From: Deltaproteobacteria bacterium
GTDB lineage: Bacteria > Desulfobacterota > Deferrimicrobia > Deferrimicrobiales > Deferrimicrobiaceae
NCBI GenBank assembly: GCA_025357175.1
Contig: JANXPS010000235.1
Location: 1 to 7,657 of the forward strand
Reading direction: 5' to 3'
DNA length: 7,657 nt
In this document: in pieces, positions 1 through 6,991 of the stretch
Layout of the letters: each line of letters begins with the position of its first letter
Numbering within the stretch: the first letter of the stretch is position 1
Made by a program: the position numbers and the translations under genes
The notes under the pieces: model-generated
What the model saw: the letters and a program-made list of their open reading frames with translations, nothing else
Databases searched by the model: none
What the model was told of the DNA's origin: nothing

Positions 1-1617
1 GTCCGCTACGCGATCGCCGGGAAAAGACATCGGCGGGCGGCCCGGCTCCTCGAATTGTCGGGACGGGAACTTTTCCGCCGGGGAGACTTCAAGGAGTTGC
101 GTGCGTGCCTCGACGCCCTTCCCCGCGAGACGATCCGCCGCTCGGTGACGCTTTGCACGCTGCACGCGTGGGCGCTCAGCTACCTGGGCGAATTCGAGGG
201 TGCGCGCGACTGCCTCGCCGCTGCCGAATCGGCGATCGGGGCGGCCATTTCGGCGGGAGAATCGGGGCCGAATCCCGATCTCCTTTCCCCCCACCGGGCC
301 GAACTCTGCGTCCTTCGCGCCGTACTCGGGATCATCCGCACGGACGAGCCGGACGTGTCGGGATTGTCGCCGCACATCGTGTCGCTCTTTCCGGCCGAAG
401 AGGGGGCGTTGCGCGGATACGCCGCCATCACCCTCGGATTCGCGGACCGGTCGGCGGGCAACCTGGGCGGTGCGTTGAACCACTTCCGGGATGCGGTCGA
501 AATGACCGACGCGATCGACAGCTCCCTGGTCAACCTGAACGCGCGCCTGAACGTCGGCATCGCCACCTGGCTCATGGGGCGCGGGACGGAGGCCGAGCGC
601 GGTTTCCGGGATTCGATCGACACCGCCGGCAGGCGGCGCTGGCTTCGAAGCATCGGGGCGGCCTTCCTGCGCTACGGCCTCGCATTGACGCTGCTCGACC
701 AGAACCGCCTCGTGGAAGCGCAGGAACAGCTTTCCGAAGGGATCGCGCTGATCGAGGCGGGCGAGGCGTTCGGCTTCCTCGGCATGGCGCTCGTCGAACG
801 CGCCCGGGCGAACGCCGCGCTGCGAAGGCCCGACCTCGCTTCGGCGGACCTGGAGCACGCCCGGGAAATAGCCCGGTTGCACCACGTCGAGCGCGTGACG
901 TTCCGTGCCGACCTGCTCGATGCCCGGATGGCGATCCTCTCGGGGGCGCCCGGAAAGGCGGAGGCTTTTCTCGAGGCCGCCAGGACGATTTTCGCGGGCG
1001 GGATCCCGTCCGGGACCGGGGCATTCCCGGAGAAGTACGAACTGTACCTGGTCGAACGGATTCGCCACCTTCTGGCGCTGAAGCACTTCGAGGACGCATC
1101 CAGGCTTGCCGGGAAGGCCGTCCGTAGCGCCGAGTCGGCGGGCCGGGGGCGCAACCTCATCGAATTCCGGATCCTGCAGGCGCTGGCGTTCGACGGGTTG
1201 TCCAAGAGGGAGAAGGCGCTGACCCTCCTTGCCGATGCCCTGAAGCGGGCCGTCGGAAACGGAATCACCCGCCCCTTCATCAACGCCGGCGGACGGCTCA
1301 TCCCGCTGCTTCGCAACCTGGAGGGCAACCGCACGCTGCGCTCCCCCGCGGCGCAGCTCCTCGCGGCGATGCAGGACCGGGGCACACCCGTCTTCGGGAA
1401 GCAGGAGGCCGACGCGATCGACGAACCGTTCCACCACCGGGAGGTGCAGATCCTCGACCTGATCTCGAAGGGACTGCGCAATCGCGAAATCGGGAAGCGG
1501 CTCTTCCTGTCCGAAGAAACCGTGAAGTGGTACCTCAAGCGCCTCTACTGCAAGCTATACGTCGGCACTCGCACCGAAGCCGTCAACAAGGCGCGCAAGC
1601 TCGGCCTCATCGCCTAG
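1..1617 (+). CDS. MalT/LAL-type LuxR-family transcriptional regulator, C-terminal part (5' end cut by window)
   Basis: The frame is open from base 1 to a TAG at 1615-1617, giving 538 visible residues. Translation before the first usable TTG (base 55) reads YAIAGKRHRRAARLLEL, which resembles the helical region after the ATPase domain of MalT-like regulators, so the true start is outside the window. The middle is helical and TPR-like, rich in A/L pairs (for example LHAWALSYLGEFEGARDCL). The last ~65 residues form a LuxR-type helix-turn-helix: HHREVQILDLISKGLRNREIGKRLFLSEETVKWYLKRLY, then RTEAVNKARKLGL. The usual LT/S-x-RE entry is FHHRE here, and the usual KLGVRSR reads KLYVGTR. Family knowledge: LAL proteins are cytoplasmic, ATP-dependent, inducer-sensing activators with an N-terminal P-loop NTPase. 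That domain, and so the ligand, cannot be seen here. The malic enzyme gene follows on the same strand after 117 bases; whether it is a target is unknown. Confidence 0.9.
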   Translation, partial: VRYAIAGKRHRRAARLLELSGRELFRRGDFKELRACLDALPRETIRRSVTLCTLHAWALSYLGEFEGARDCLAAAESAIGAAISAGESGPNPDLLSPHRAELCVLRAVLGIIRTDEPDVSGLSPHIVSLFPAEEGALRGYAAITLGFADRSAGNLGGALNHFRDAVEMTDAIDSSLVNLNARLNVGIATWLMGRGTEAERGFRDSIDTAGRRRWLRSIGAAFLRYGLALTLLDQNRLVEAQEQLSEGIALIEAGEAFGFLGMALVERARANAALRRPDLASADLEHAREIARLHHVERVTFRADLLDARMAILSGAPGKAEAFLEAARTIFAGGIPSGTGAFPEKYELYLVERIRHLLALKHFEDASRLAGKAVRSAESAGRGRNLIEFRILQALAFDGLSKREKALTLLADALKRAVGNGITRPFINAGGRLIPLLRNLEGNRTLRSPAAQLLAAMQDRGTPVFGKQEADAIDEPFHHREVQILDLISKGLRNREIGKRLFLSEETVKWYLKRLYCKLYVGTRTEAVNKARKLGLIA

Positions 1618-1649
1618 CCCGCATTACTCACCCACCCCCCGGAATATTC

Positions 1650-1664
1650 CCCCCCTTCGGGGGG
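1650..1664 (+). terminator. Possible terminator hairpin after the LuxR-family gene
   Basis: A run of C (1649-1655) is followed by TTCG (1656-1659) and a run of G to 1664. This makes a five-base-pair all-GC stem closed by a C(UUCG)G tetraloop, or six pairs with a TTC loop. It lies 32 bases after the regulator's stop codon. No T-tract follows; the next bases are TGCCCCTTCCCCC. A classical intrinsic terminator is therefore not demonstrated, and the hairpin may instead be a pause or mRNA-end structure. Confidence 0.35.
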
Positions 1665-1734
1665 TGCCCCTTCCCCCGCACACGCCTAACATCCATCCTG
1701 ACGAGTTCCACAATTTCGGCAGACGGGGGAAACG

Positions 1735-3204
1735 ATGGCGGTACAGGTCACACCCAGCGACAGCTACAGCATCACGATGCGCGTGGAGATCCAGAACAAG
1801 CCCGGGATGCTCGGCAAGATCGCGACCGCGATCGGCGCTGCGGGCGGCGATATCGGCGCGGTCGACCTTTCGGGGCACGGCAAGGGAACGGTCACCCGCG
1901 ACATCACGGTGCGCACGCGCGATATCGACCACGCGAACGAGATCATCGACACGGTCAAGAAGGTAGGCGGCGCCAAGGTCGTCAACGTCTCCGACCGCAC
2001 CTTCCTGAAGCACTTGGGCGGCAAGATCGAGATCGCCAACAAGATCCCCGTCAAGACGCGCGCAGACCTTTCCATCGCATACACCCCCGGCGTCGCCCGC
2101 GTCTGCATGGCGATCCACCGCGACGTCAAGAAGTCGCACACGCTCACGATCCGGCGCAACACGGTCGCGGTCGTTTCCGACGGCACGGCGGTGCTCGGCC
2201 TGGGCGACATCGGCCCAGAGGCCGCGATGCCCGTCATGGAAGGCAAGGCGATGCTGTTCAAGGAGTTCGGCGGCGTGGACGCCTGGCCGATCTGCCTCGA
2301 CACGAAGGACACCGAGGAAATCATCCGGATCGTCAAGGCGCTCGCCCCCAGCTTCGGCGGGATCAACCTCGAGGACATCTCCGCGCCCCGCTGCTTCGAG
2401 ATCGAGGAGCGGCTCAAGGCCGAAATGGACATCCCCGTTTTCCATGACGACCAGCACGGAACCGCGGTCGTGGTGCTTGCCGCGCTCCTCAATTCGCTCA
2501 AGATCGTCAAGAAGCGGATCCAGGACATGAAGATCGTCGTCGCCGGCGTCGGGGCGGCCGGTGTCGCCTGCAGCAAGATCCTCATGAACGCGGGCGCCCG
2601 GAACATCATCGGCGTCGACCGGATCGGCGCGATCTACAAGGGCCGCAAGCAGCACATGAACTTCATGAAGGACTGGTATGCCGAGAACACGAACCCGGAC
2701 GGCGAGCGTGGAAAGCTTTCCGACGTGATGAAGGGTGCCGACATGTTCATGGGACTGGCGGGACCCGGCCTCATCACCGTCGAGGACCTGAAGGTCATGG
2801 CCAAGGACCCGATCGTGTTCGCGATGGCCAATCCCGATCCGGAGATCATGCCCGAGGAGGCCGCGCCGTACGTCCGCATCATGGCGACCGGCCGCTCCGA
2901 TTACCCGAACCAGATCAACAACGTTCTTTGTTTCCCGGGCCTCTTCCGCGGCGCGCTCGACTGCCGCGCCTCGATGATCACCGAGGAGATGAAGCTGGCG
3001 GCCGCCTACGCGATCGCCGCCTGCGTGGACAAGGCCGAGCTGTCGGAGGATTACATCATCCCGTCGGTGTTCAACCGGAAGGTCGCGCCTGCGGTCGCGA
3101 AGGAAGTGGCGAAAGCGGCGCAACGGACCAAGGTCGCCCGTCGCGCGCTCAACAAGATCGAGAGCCCTGAAATTCCCATCGGCGTCCGGATGGATGCGGA
3201 GTAG
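1735..3204 (+). CDS. ACT-domain malic enzyme (malate oxidoreductase, decarboxylating)
   Basis: 489 residues, ATG at 1735, preceded by the SD-like GGGGGA at 1725-1730. It decarboxylates (S)-malate oxidatively to pyruvate and CO2 with reduction of NAD(P)+, linking the TCA cycle to pyruvate in the cytoplasm. Residues ~12-85 form an ACT-like module (YSITMRVEIQNKPGMLGKIA, then GGDIGAVDL), an amino-acid-sensing fold in other enzymes. The malic core starts near residue 95. Visible sites are Tyr116 in AYTPGVA and Lys171 in EGKAMLF (candidate acid/base pair), the metal-binding region NLEDI (211-215) and FHDDQHGTA (236-244), a Rossmann loop AGVGAAG (270-276), NPDPE (366-370) and YPNQINN (390-396). All expected motifs are intact. 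The size fits the short bacterial/archaeal malic enzymes plus an N-terminal ACT extension. Cofactor preference cannot be settled by eye. The ligand and direction of ACT control are unknown. The stop codon abuts that of the convergent thioesterase gene. Confidence 0.96.
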   Translation: MAVQVTPSDSYSITMRVEIQNKPGMLGKIATAIGAAGGDIGAVDLSGHGKGTVTRDITVRTRDIDHANEIIDTVKKVGGAKVVNVSDRTFLKHLGGKIEIANKIPVKTRADLSIAYTPGVARVCMAIHRDVKKSHTLTIRRNTVAVVSDGTAVLGLGDIGPEAAMPVMEGKAMLFKEFGGVDAWPICLDTKDTEEIIRIVKALAPSFGGINLEDISAPRCFEIEERLKAEMDIPVFHDDQHGTAVVVLAALLNSLKIVKKRIQDMKIVVAGVGAAGVACSKILMNAGARNIIGVDRIGAIYKGRKQHMNFMKDWYAENTNPDGERGKLSDVMKGADMFMGLAGPGLITVEDLKVMAKDPIVFAMANPDPEIMPEEAAPYVRIMATGRSDYPNQINNVLCFPGLFRGALDCRASMITEEMKLAAAYAIAACVDKAELSEDYIIPSVFNRKVAPAVAKEVAKAAQRTKVARRALNKIESPEIPIGVRMDAE

Positions 3205-3600
3205 TTAACGCTTCATCGGCAACGGCAGGGCGGTCGCCTGACCTTTCGCGATCAGGCGGCCGTCCTCGCCCGTAACCGTCAGTTCGACCACGATCGACTG
3301 CCGGCCGGCGTGGACCACCTTCGACTCGGCGGTGATCGTCTCCCCCGGCTTCGATGCCCGGATGACGTTCATGTTGTATTGCGCGCCGACCGCGTCCACC
3401 TTTGTGTTGACCGAGATCGCGAACGCGGCGTCGGCCACCGCGAACACCAGCACCCCGTGCCCGATGTCGTGGGCGTTGAGGAACCGCTCCTGCACCGAAA
3501 CCGACACGCGGGCGTATCCCTCCCGCGCCTCCTCGAGCTTCATCCCGAAGTCCTGGATCAGCCGGTCGCCGTTCCAGATCGCCTCAATCCTTTTTTCCAA
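3205..3600 (-). CDS. PaaI-like hotdog-fold acyl-CoA thioesterase
   Basis: 131 residues, a normal size for a single hotdog domain. The segment RFLNAHDIGHGVLVFAVADAAFA aligns well with the PaaI active-site helix (LNGHQSCHGGQLFSLADTAFA in E. coli). Asn42, His48-Gly49 and Asp57 are present, Asp57 matching the family's catalytic acid; the second Gly of the HGG motif is Val. The C-terminal half has the expected strand pattern (QYNMNVIRASKPGETITAESKVVHAGRQSIVVELTV). Family knowledge: PaaI-type enzymes hydrolyse (hydroxy)phenylacetyl-CoA and related thioesters as cytosolic tetramers. No other phenylacetate genes are visible, so the substrate is open. The start is a TTG overlapping the end of the upstream gene by 17 bases; it is chosen because a strong SD lies six bases before it. 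The TAA stop touches the malic enzyme's TAG with no gap. Confidence 0.88.
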   Translation of the reverse strand: MEKRIEAIWNGDRLIQDFGMKLEEAREGYARVSVSVQERFLNAHDIGHGVLVFAVADAAFAISVNTKVDAVGAQYNMNVIRASKPGETITAESKVVHAGRQSIVVELTVTGEDGRLIAKGQATALPLPMKR

Positions 3601-4117
3601 GAGCCGCCTCCCGTTCCTTCATGAATTCCTTCGCGTAGTTGACGTAGTTGTTCGAGTAGACGCGCACCTTCTCGACCGAATCGGGGCCGAGATCCTTGAC
3701 GACTCTCGCGGGGACGCCCATCACCAGCGAGTGGGGCGGAACCTTGAGTCCCGGCGGAACGACCGCGCCCGCGGCCACGATGCTGCCGCGGCCGATCACC
3801 GCGTTGTCGAGGATGACGGCGCCGATCCCGATCAGGCACAAGTCCTCGATCACGCATCCGTGCGCGCTGACGCTGTGGCCGAAAGTCACCTCGTCGCCGA
3901 CGATCACCGGAAGGTCCTTGGTCAGGTGGAACATGCAGTTGTCCTGCACGTTGCTGCGCCGCCCGATCTTGATGTAGTTGATGTCGGCCCGGATGACGGT
4001 GTTGAACCAGATGCTCCCCTCCTCGCCCACCTCGACGTCGCCGATCAGGACGGCGCCCTCGGCGATGTAGACGGACGGGTGGATCTTGGGGGTCTTCCCC
4101 CGGAACGGAATCAGCAT
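3584..4117 (-). CDS. Gamma-carbonic-anhydrase-like left-handed beta-helix protein (YrdA/PaaY/CaiE family)
   Basis: 177 residues made mostly of hexapeptide repeats (for example IHPSVYIAEGAVLIGDVEVGEEGSIW). Three histidines sit where gamma-class carbonic anhydrases bind metal: His64, His81 and His86, the last two five residues apart as in Cam. Arg43, Asp45, Gln58 and Asp59 of the IRAD and NVQDN segments are also present. The acidic loop of methanogen Cam is absent, which is normal for the YrdA/PaaY group. The C-terminus is helical and charged (KEFMKEREAALGKKD). Members act as trimers; some have carbonic anhydrase activity, PaaY has thioesterase activity, and many are uncharacterised, so the reaction is not settled. 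The ATG overlaps the upstream restriction gene's TGA (ATGCTGA, 7-base overlap) with AGGGGGG six bases before it. The downstream thioesterase overlaps by 17 bases. Translational coupling of all three is likely. Confidence 0.92.
   Translation of the reverse strand: MLIPFRGKTPKIHPSVYIAEGAVLIGDVEVGEEGSIWFNTVIRADINYIKIGRRSNVQDNCMFHLTKDLPVIVGDEVTFGHSVSAHGCVIEDLCLIGIGAVILDNAVIGRGSIVAAGAVVPPGLKVPPHSLVMGVPARVVKDLGPDSVEKVRVYSNNYVNYAKEFMKEREAALGKKD
3607..3612 (-). promoter_or_regulatory. Ribosome binding site supporting a TTG start
   Basis: On the minus strand GGGAGG lies six bases upstream of the TTG at 3600-3598, inside the coding sequence of the upstream hexapeptide gene. Its match to the anti-SD and its spacing support TTG as the real start and suggest reinitiation after the upstream TGA (3586-3584). 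Confidence 0.65.
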
Positions 4118-6804
4118 GCGGAGCCCCCCTGGTATTCCCTGAAACCGGCCACGAGCCCCACGAAATCGGCGGGCCTGTATTTCTTGAATCCTTCCTCGTC
4201 GACATACACGTAGCCGTAACGCACGAGTCGCTGGACCCGGTTGAGATCGTCACACCACTGCCGCAACCGGGTCATCTTGAGCGGCACGTCGAGATCTTCC
4301 AATCCCTTGGTTTCCACGATGAAGATTTCCGTATCGGATTTCTTGACGATGAAGTCGGGGTAATAATTGGAAATCTCGCCGTCCGTGTTCACGTAATCGA
4401 GCTTGAAGCGAATCGCGAGATAATTTTTCGCCCACGATACGACATCGTCGCAGTTGTCGAGAAAACCGGCGAACGCAAGCTCCAGCCCGCTGTCGCCGAT
4501 CATCCGGTTGAAGATGCTCTTCCTCGGCACCAGATACCCCTGCTCCTTCGCGACGAAGGGGCGCGTCTGACGCAACCGGATCCGGTCACGAATTTCCGCG
4601 TCGCCCGCATCCCGGATGGTCAGCGCGTTGATCGCCTGCTTGAAGCCGTCGAGCAGCGTCCGCATCGCCTCGGGCTCCGAAAGGTTCCGCAGCGTGACGG
4701 GGTCCTCCAGATCGACCCGCCGGTCGAAAAGGTCCCCCGCAATGAACGCCTTGACCTTCCCGTAGAGCACGTCATACCCGCCCACCAGCCGGAGATCCTT
4801 CATGATGCTCCGGGCGAAATAGCCGACGACGCTCCGGTAATCGGGCGTGCCCGAACCGTCGAGCACCGTGGTATGGGTCGTCTCCCCGGTCGTGATGTCC
4901 TTGAAGACGATCTCTCGCTGCGCCTCTTCGCCGAACGCCTTGTACGGGACCCCGCGGTTTCCGAATCCGGCCGGATCGAGCGACGACAGATCCTTGTATT
5001 CCCGATAGACGCGGGGGCTCAACACCGGAATCTCGATATCCAGCGCATCGAGGTCTTTCCGTTCGTTCTCCCGGTCCACCTCGATCACGAGCGGCGCCTT
5101 CGGCGCGGTCCCCTCCCCCATCGCCTTCCGTTCCAGCACGACGCCTTCCGCCTGGATCGATTCGACGAACTCCATGAACGCATCGGTACCGACGACGCTC
5201 ACCTGTTCCTCGATCCCGCCGGGGTACATTTTCCGCAAGCCCCGCCCCAGCGTCTGCTCGGGGAGAATGTTGCTCTTCGCCGTGTAGGCGCGAAGCCCCA
5301 CGATCGTGGTCACGTTGCGGACGTCCCACCCTTCCTTGAGCATGAGGACCGACACGATGGCCTTGTACGGGCTTTCGGACCCGTCGATCTCGTTGGCGTG
5401 GCGACGGAGCAGTTCCAGCTCTTCCTTTTTCTTCCCCGTCGCCGATTCGGAAATCTCGCCGTTGTCCTTCGTGTGGATCACGAGCACGGAACCTTTGAGC
5501 TCGGGATAGCTCCGCTCCAGATGTTCCGCCACCTCGTCGCAGTTCCGGGTGTCATCCGTCATCACGAACAGGATCGCCTTCCGGCCCGCCTTCTCGTGCT
5601 CGTCGTACCCTTTTCGCCATTCGAGGACGCCCAGGTGCAGGTAATCGGCGTACCGCTCGGTGTAGCGCGAACTTTGCCGTTCCGAAAGCTTCGCCCGGCT
5701 CGGCCCGTCGGGCAGCACCGGATGCTTGACCACGTTCTGCGAGATGGCCTCTACCAGCGGGTAATCGGCGACGGTCTGCACGAAGATCGCCCCGTTGTTG
5801 TGGCGCGGCGTCGCGGTCACGTCCACCTGCAGGGAGAGGGACGTCCCCTTCTGGCGCAAACGGTTGTGGATGTCCTCGATCGACCGGAACCAGGCCAGGC
5901 GGCTGTCGTGGATATGGTGCGCCTCGTCGTTCAGCACTGCCAGTTCGTCGATATCGCGCACGATCATCCCGAGGTCCACCTTCGAATCGGTGGTCGCCCC
6001 CGTCGGCCGTTTCCCGAGGAAATAGTCCATCGTGTTTTCGTCGTCGGGCGACGGCGCGATCTCGTCGCCCGCGTAGACCCGGTGGATGTTGGTCAGGAAG
6101 ATGTTGCCCGTCTTTCGCGTCACCCGCACGTCGTCCTGCAGGTGCAGAGTGAGCTGGAAATCGTCGCGCCAGTTCCGTCCGCCCGCCCCGTTGTCCGGCA
6201 GCACCGGGTCTTCGAAGAAGATCCGGAGCCCGTCGAAGTCGCGCCGGATCCGGTCGAGCACGATGATGTTCGGGGTGATCACGAGGAAGTTGCGCGACAG
6301 CTCCGAATCCGGCTCGTACAGCTTGTGGAAATAGCACCACGCCAGCACGAGGCTCAAGACCTTGGTCTTCCCCGCGCCGGTCGCCATCTTCACGACGTAT
6401 CGCCGCCACGACTCGTCGAACATCCCGGTCGATACCGTCCCCGTGCCGTCGAAGCGCATCAGGTCGTACTTGTCCTTCACCTTCACCACGTCGTGCAGGT
6501 AGACGATGGTTTCCACCGCTTCCCGCTGGGCGAAGTAGTACCGGAACTCCTCCATGAAGCCGTCGCCCTGCTCGATCAGATGCGGCGTCCCGAACCACCA
6601 GTCGAGCAGCGTCTTGCTCGTCGGCGCCGCCCCGGCGTATCCCGCGTCGCGCCAGGCCTTCACCTGTCGCCGAAGCTCCGGCACCAGCGGCGGAAGCAGC
6701 TTCTCGAAACTCGACGTCCGCAACGATTCGTCGGCCGGGAACCATCGGACCGCCGGGTCGAGCACGGCATGGGGCGATTCGGGAAAATCTGGATGAAGCG
6801 CCAT
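4111..6804 (-). CDS. Type III-like restriction endonuclease/helicase subunit (DEAD/DEAH superfamily 2)
   Basis: 897 residues. The N-terminal ~135 residues precede a superfamily 2 helicase core: Walker A ATGAGKT (141-147), Walker B DEAH (293-296), motif III TATPR (330-334), motif V region MLKEGWDVRNV (488-498) and motif VI QTLGRGLRKMYP (517-528). The C-terminal region carries a PD-(D/E)xK nuclease site: Pro816-Asp817 in NYYPDFIV, then Glu831 and Lys833 in IVETKG. This order is that of Res subunits of Type III systems and their stand-alone relatives, which translocate on DNA using ATP and cut near unmodified sites. All motifs look intact, so the enzyme should be active. No methyltransferase is in the window; by analogy it would be upstream, past the right edge. 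ATG at 6804 is chosen because GAAGGGGG lies six bases upstream. It follows a Fic-family gene after a 187-base gap with operator-like repeats and overlaps the next gene by seven bases. Confidence 0.9.
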   Translation of the reverse strand: MALHPDFPESPHAVLDPAVRWFPADESLRTSSFEKLLPPLVPELRRQVKAWRDAGYAGAAPTSKTLLDWWFGTPHLIEQGDGFMEEFRYYFAQREAVETIVYLHDVVKVKDKYDLMRFDGTGTVSTGMFDESWRRYVVKMATGAGKTKVLSLVLAWCYFHKLYEPDSELSRNFLVITPNIIVLDRIRRDFDGLRIFFEDPVLPDNGAGGRNWRDDFQLTLHLQDDVRVTRKTGNIFLTNIHRVYAGDEIAPSPDDENTMDYFLGKRPTGATTDSKVDLGMIVRDIDELAVLNDEAHHIHDSRLAWFRSIEDIHNRLRQKGTSLSLQVDVTATPRHNNGAIFVQTVADYPLVEAISQNVVKHPVLPDGPSRAKLSERQSSRYTERYADYLHLGVLEWRKGYDEHEKAGRKAILFVMTDDTRNCDEVAEHLERSYPELKGSVLVIHTKDNGEISESATGKKKEELELLRRHANEIDGSESPYKAIVSVLMLKEGWDVRNVTTIVGLRAYTAKSNILPEQTLGRGLRKMYPGGIEEQVSVVGTDAFMEFVESIQAEGVVLERKAMGEGTAPKAPLVIEVDRENERKDLDALDIEIPVLSPRVYREYKDLSSLDPAGFGNRGVPYKAFGEEAQREIVFKDITTGETTHTTVLDGSGTPDYRSVVGYFARSIMKDLRLVGGYDVLYGKVKAFIAGDLFDRRVDLEDPVTLRNLSEPEAMRTLLDGFKQAINALTIRDAGDAEIRDRIRLRQTRPFVAKEQGYLVPRKSIFNRMIGDSGLELAFAGFLDNCDDVVSWAKNYLAIRFKLDYVNTDGEISNYYPDFIVKKSDTEIFIVETKGLEDLDVPLKMTRLRQWCDDLNRVQRLVRYGYVYVDEEGFKKYRPADFVGLVAGFREYQGGSAC

Positions 6805-6810
6805 CAGAAT

Positions 6811-6818
6811 CCCCCTTC
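6811..6818 (-). promoter_or_regulatory. Ribosome binding site of the restriction gene
   Basis: On the minus strand GAAGGGGG is followed by a six-base spacer (ATTCTG) and the ATG at 6804-6802. It fixes the start of the restriction subunit and shows that the gene can be translated independently of upstream genes. Confidence 0.6.
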
Positions 6819-6883
6819 AAGCCCGGACATCGCATACCCGATATATGCACCGGCGTCGCCATGGTGCCTATTTAACGGGTTCA

Positions 6884-6990
6884 TACCCATTTCGTTCGCC
6901 AATGGGCATGGCGTACCCATAACGCCTGGGCATGGGTAAATTTGCACATTATTTACCCATGTCGTGCTCTCATGTGCATCCGGTACCCAC
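6884..6990. promoter_or_regulatory. Array of three 25-bp dyads (TACCCAT-N11-ATGGGTA) plus a half-site, candidate operator cluster
   Basis: Three units share the layout TACCCAT, eleven unrelated bases, then an ATGGGTA-like inverted half. Unit 1 is 6884-6890 with 6902-6908 (ATGGGCA). Unit 2 is 6914-6920 with 6932-6938 (ATGGGTA, a perfect dyad). Unit 3 is 6954-6960 with 6972-6978 (ATGTGCA). A fourth left half, TACCCAC, is at 6984-6990 beside the Fic gene's stop codon. Left halves start 30, 40 and 30 bases apart, near whole helical turns. Equal internal spacing with non-conserved spacers is typical of repeated binding sites for a dimeric regulator. The cluster fills most of the only sizeable minus-strand gap and lies upstream of the restriction gene, so control of that gene is the simplest reading. 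I see no confident -10/-35 pair. The binding protein is unknown; the adjacent Fic-winged-helix protein is one candidate. Confidence 0.6.
6931..6961. repeat. Perfect 11-bp inverted repeat with 9-base spacer
   Basis: CATGGGTAAAT (6931-6941) and ATTTACCCATG (6951-6961) are exact reverse complements around TTGCACATT, with arm centres 20 bases apart. The repeat uses the right half of dyad unit 2 and the left half of unit 3, with extra A/T bases matching. It could be the strongest operator of the cluster or a hairpin in the mRNA between the Fic and restriction genes. No T-tract follows in either direction, so a terminator is unlikely. Confidence 0.7.
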
Positions 6991-6991
6991 G

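Noticed and set aside
1624..3123. 499-codon open frame on the minus strand opposite the malic enzyme
   Set aside because: The D/H/R/V-rich antisense composition is typical of high-GC shadow frames; the plus-strand protein has every malic enzyme motif.
3332..4213. 293-codon plus-strand frame opposite the thioesterase and hexapeptide genes
   Set aside because: No motif, H/D/V/R-rich product, and it runs antisense across two well-supported genes.
4873..6939. 688-codon open frame on the plus strand opposite the restriction gene
   Set aside because: It mirrors the GC-rich codon pattern of the minus-strand gene; the product is a low-complexity R/H/V/D/P-rich string with no motif, whereas the minus-strand frame carries all helicase and nuclease motifs.
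6884..6990. CRISPR-like or plasmid iteron array
   Set aside because: The repeated halves are only seven bases, arranged as dyads with just three units; no CRISPR-length repeat, and no Rep or Cas gene is in view.
6805..6991. Sigma-70 promoter for the restriction gene (for example TTGGCG with TTAAAT on the minus strand)
   Set aside because: The two boxes are about 21 bases apart and other pairs match poorly, so no promoter is claimed although one is likely here.
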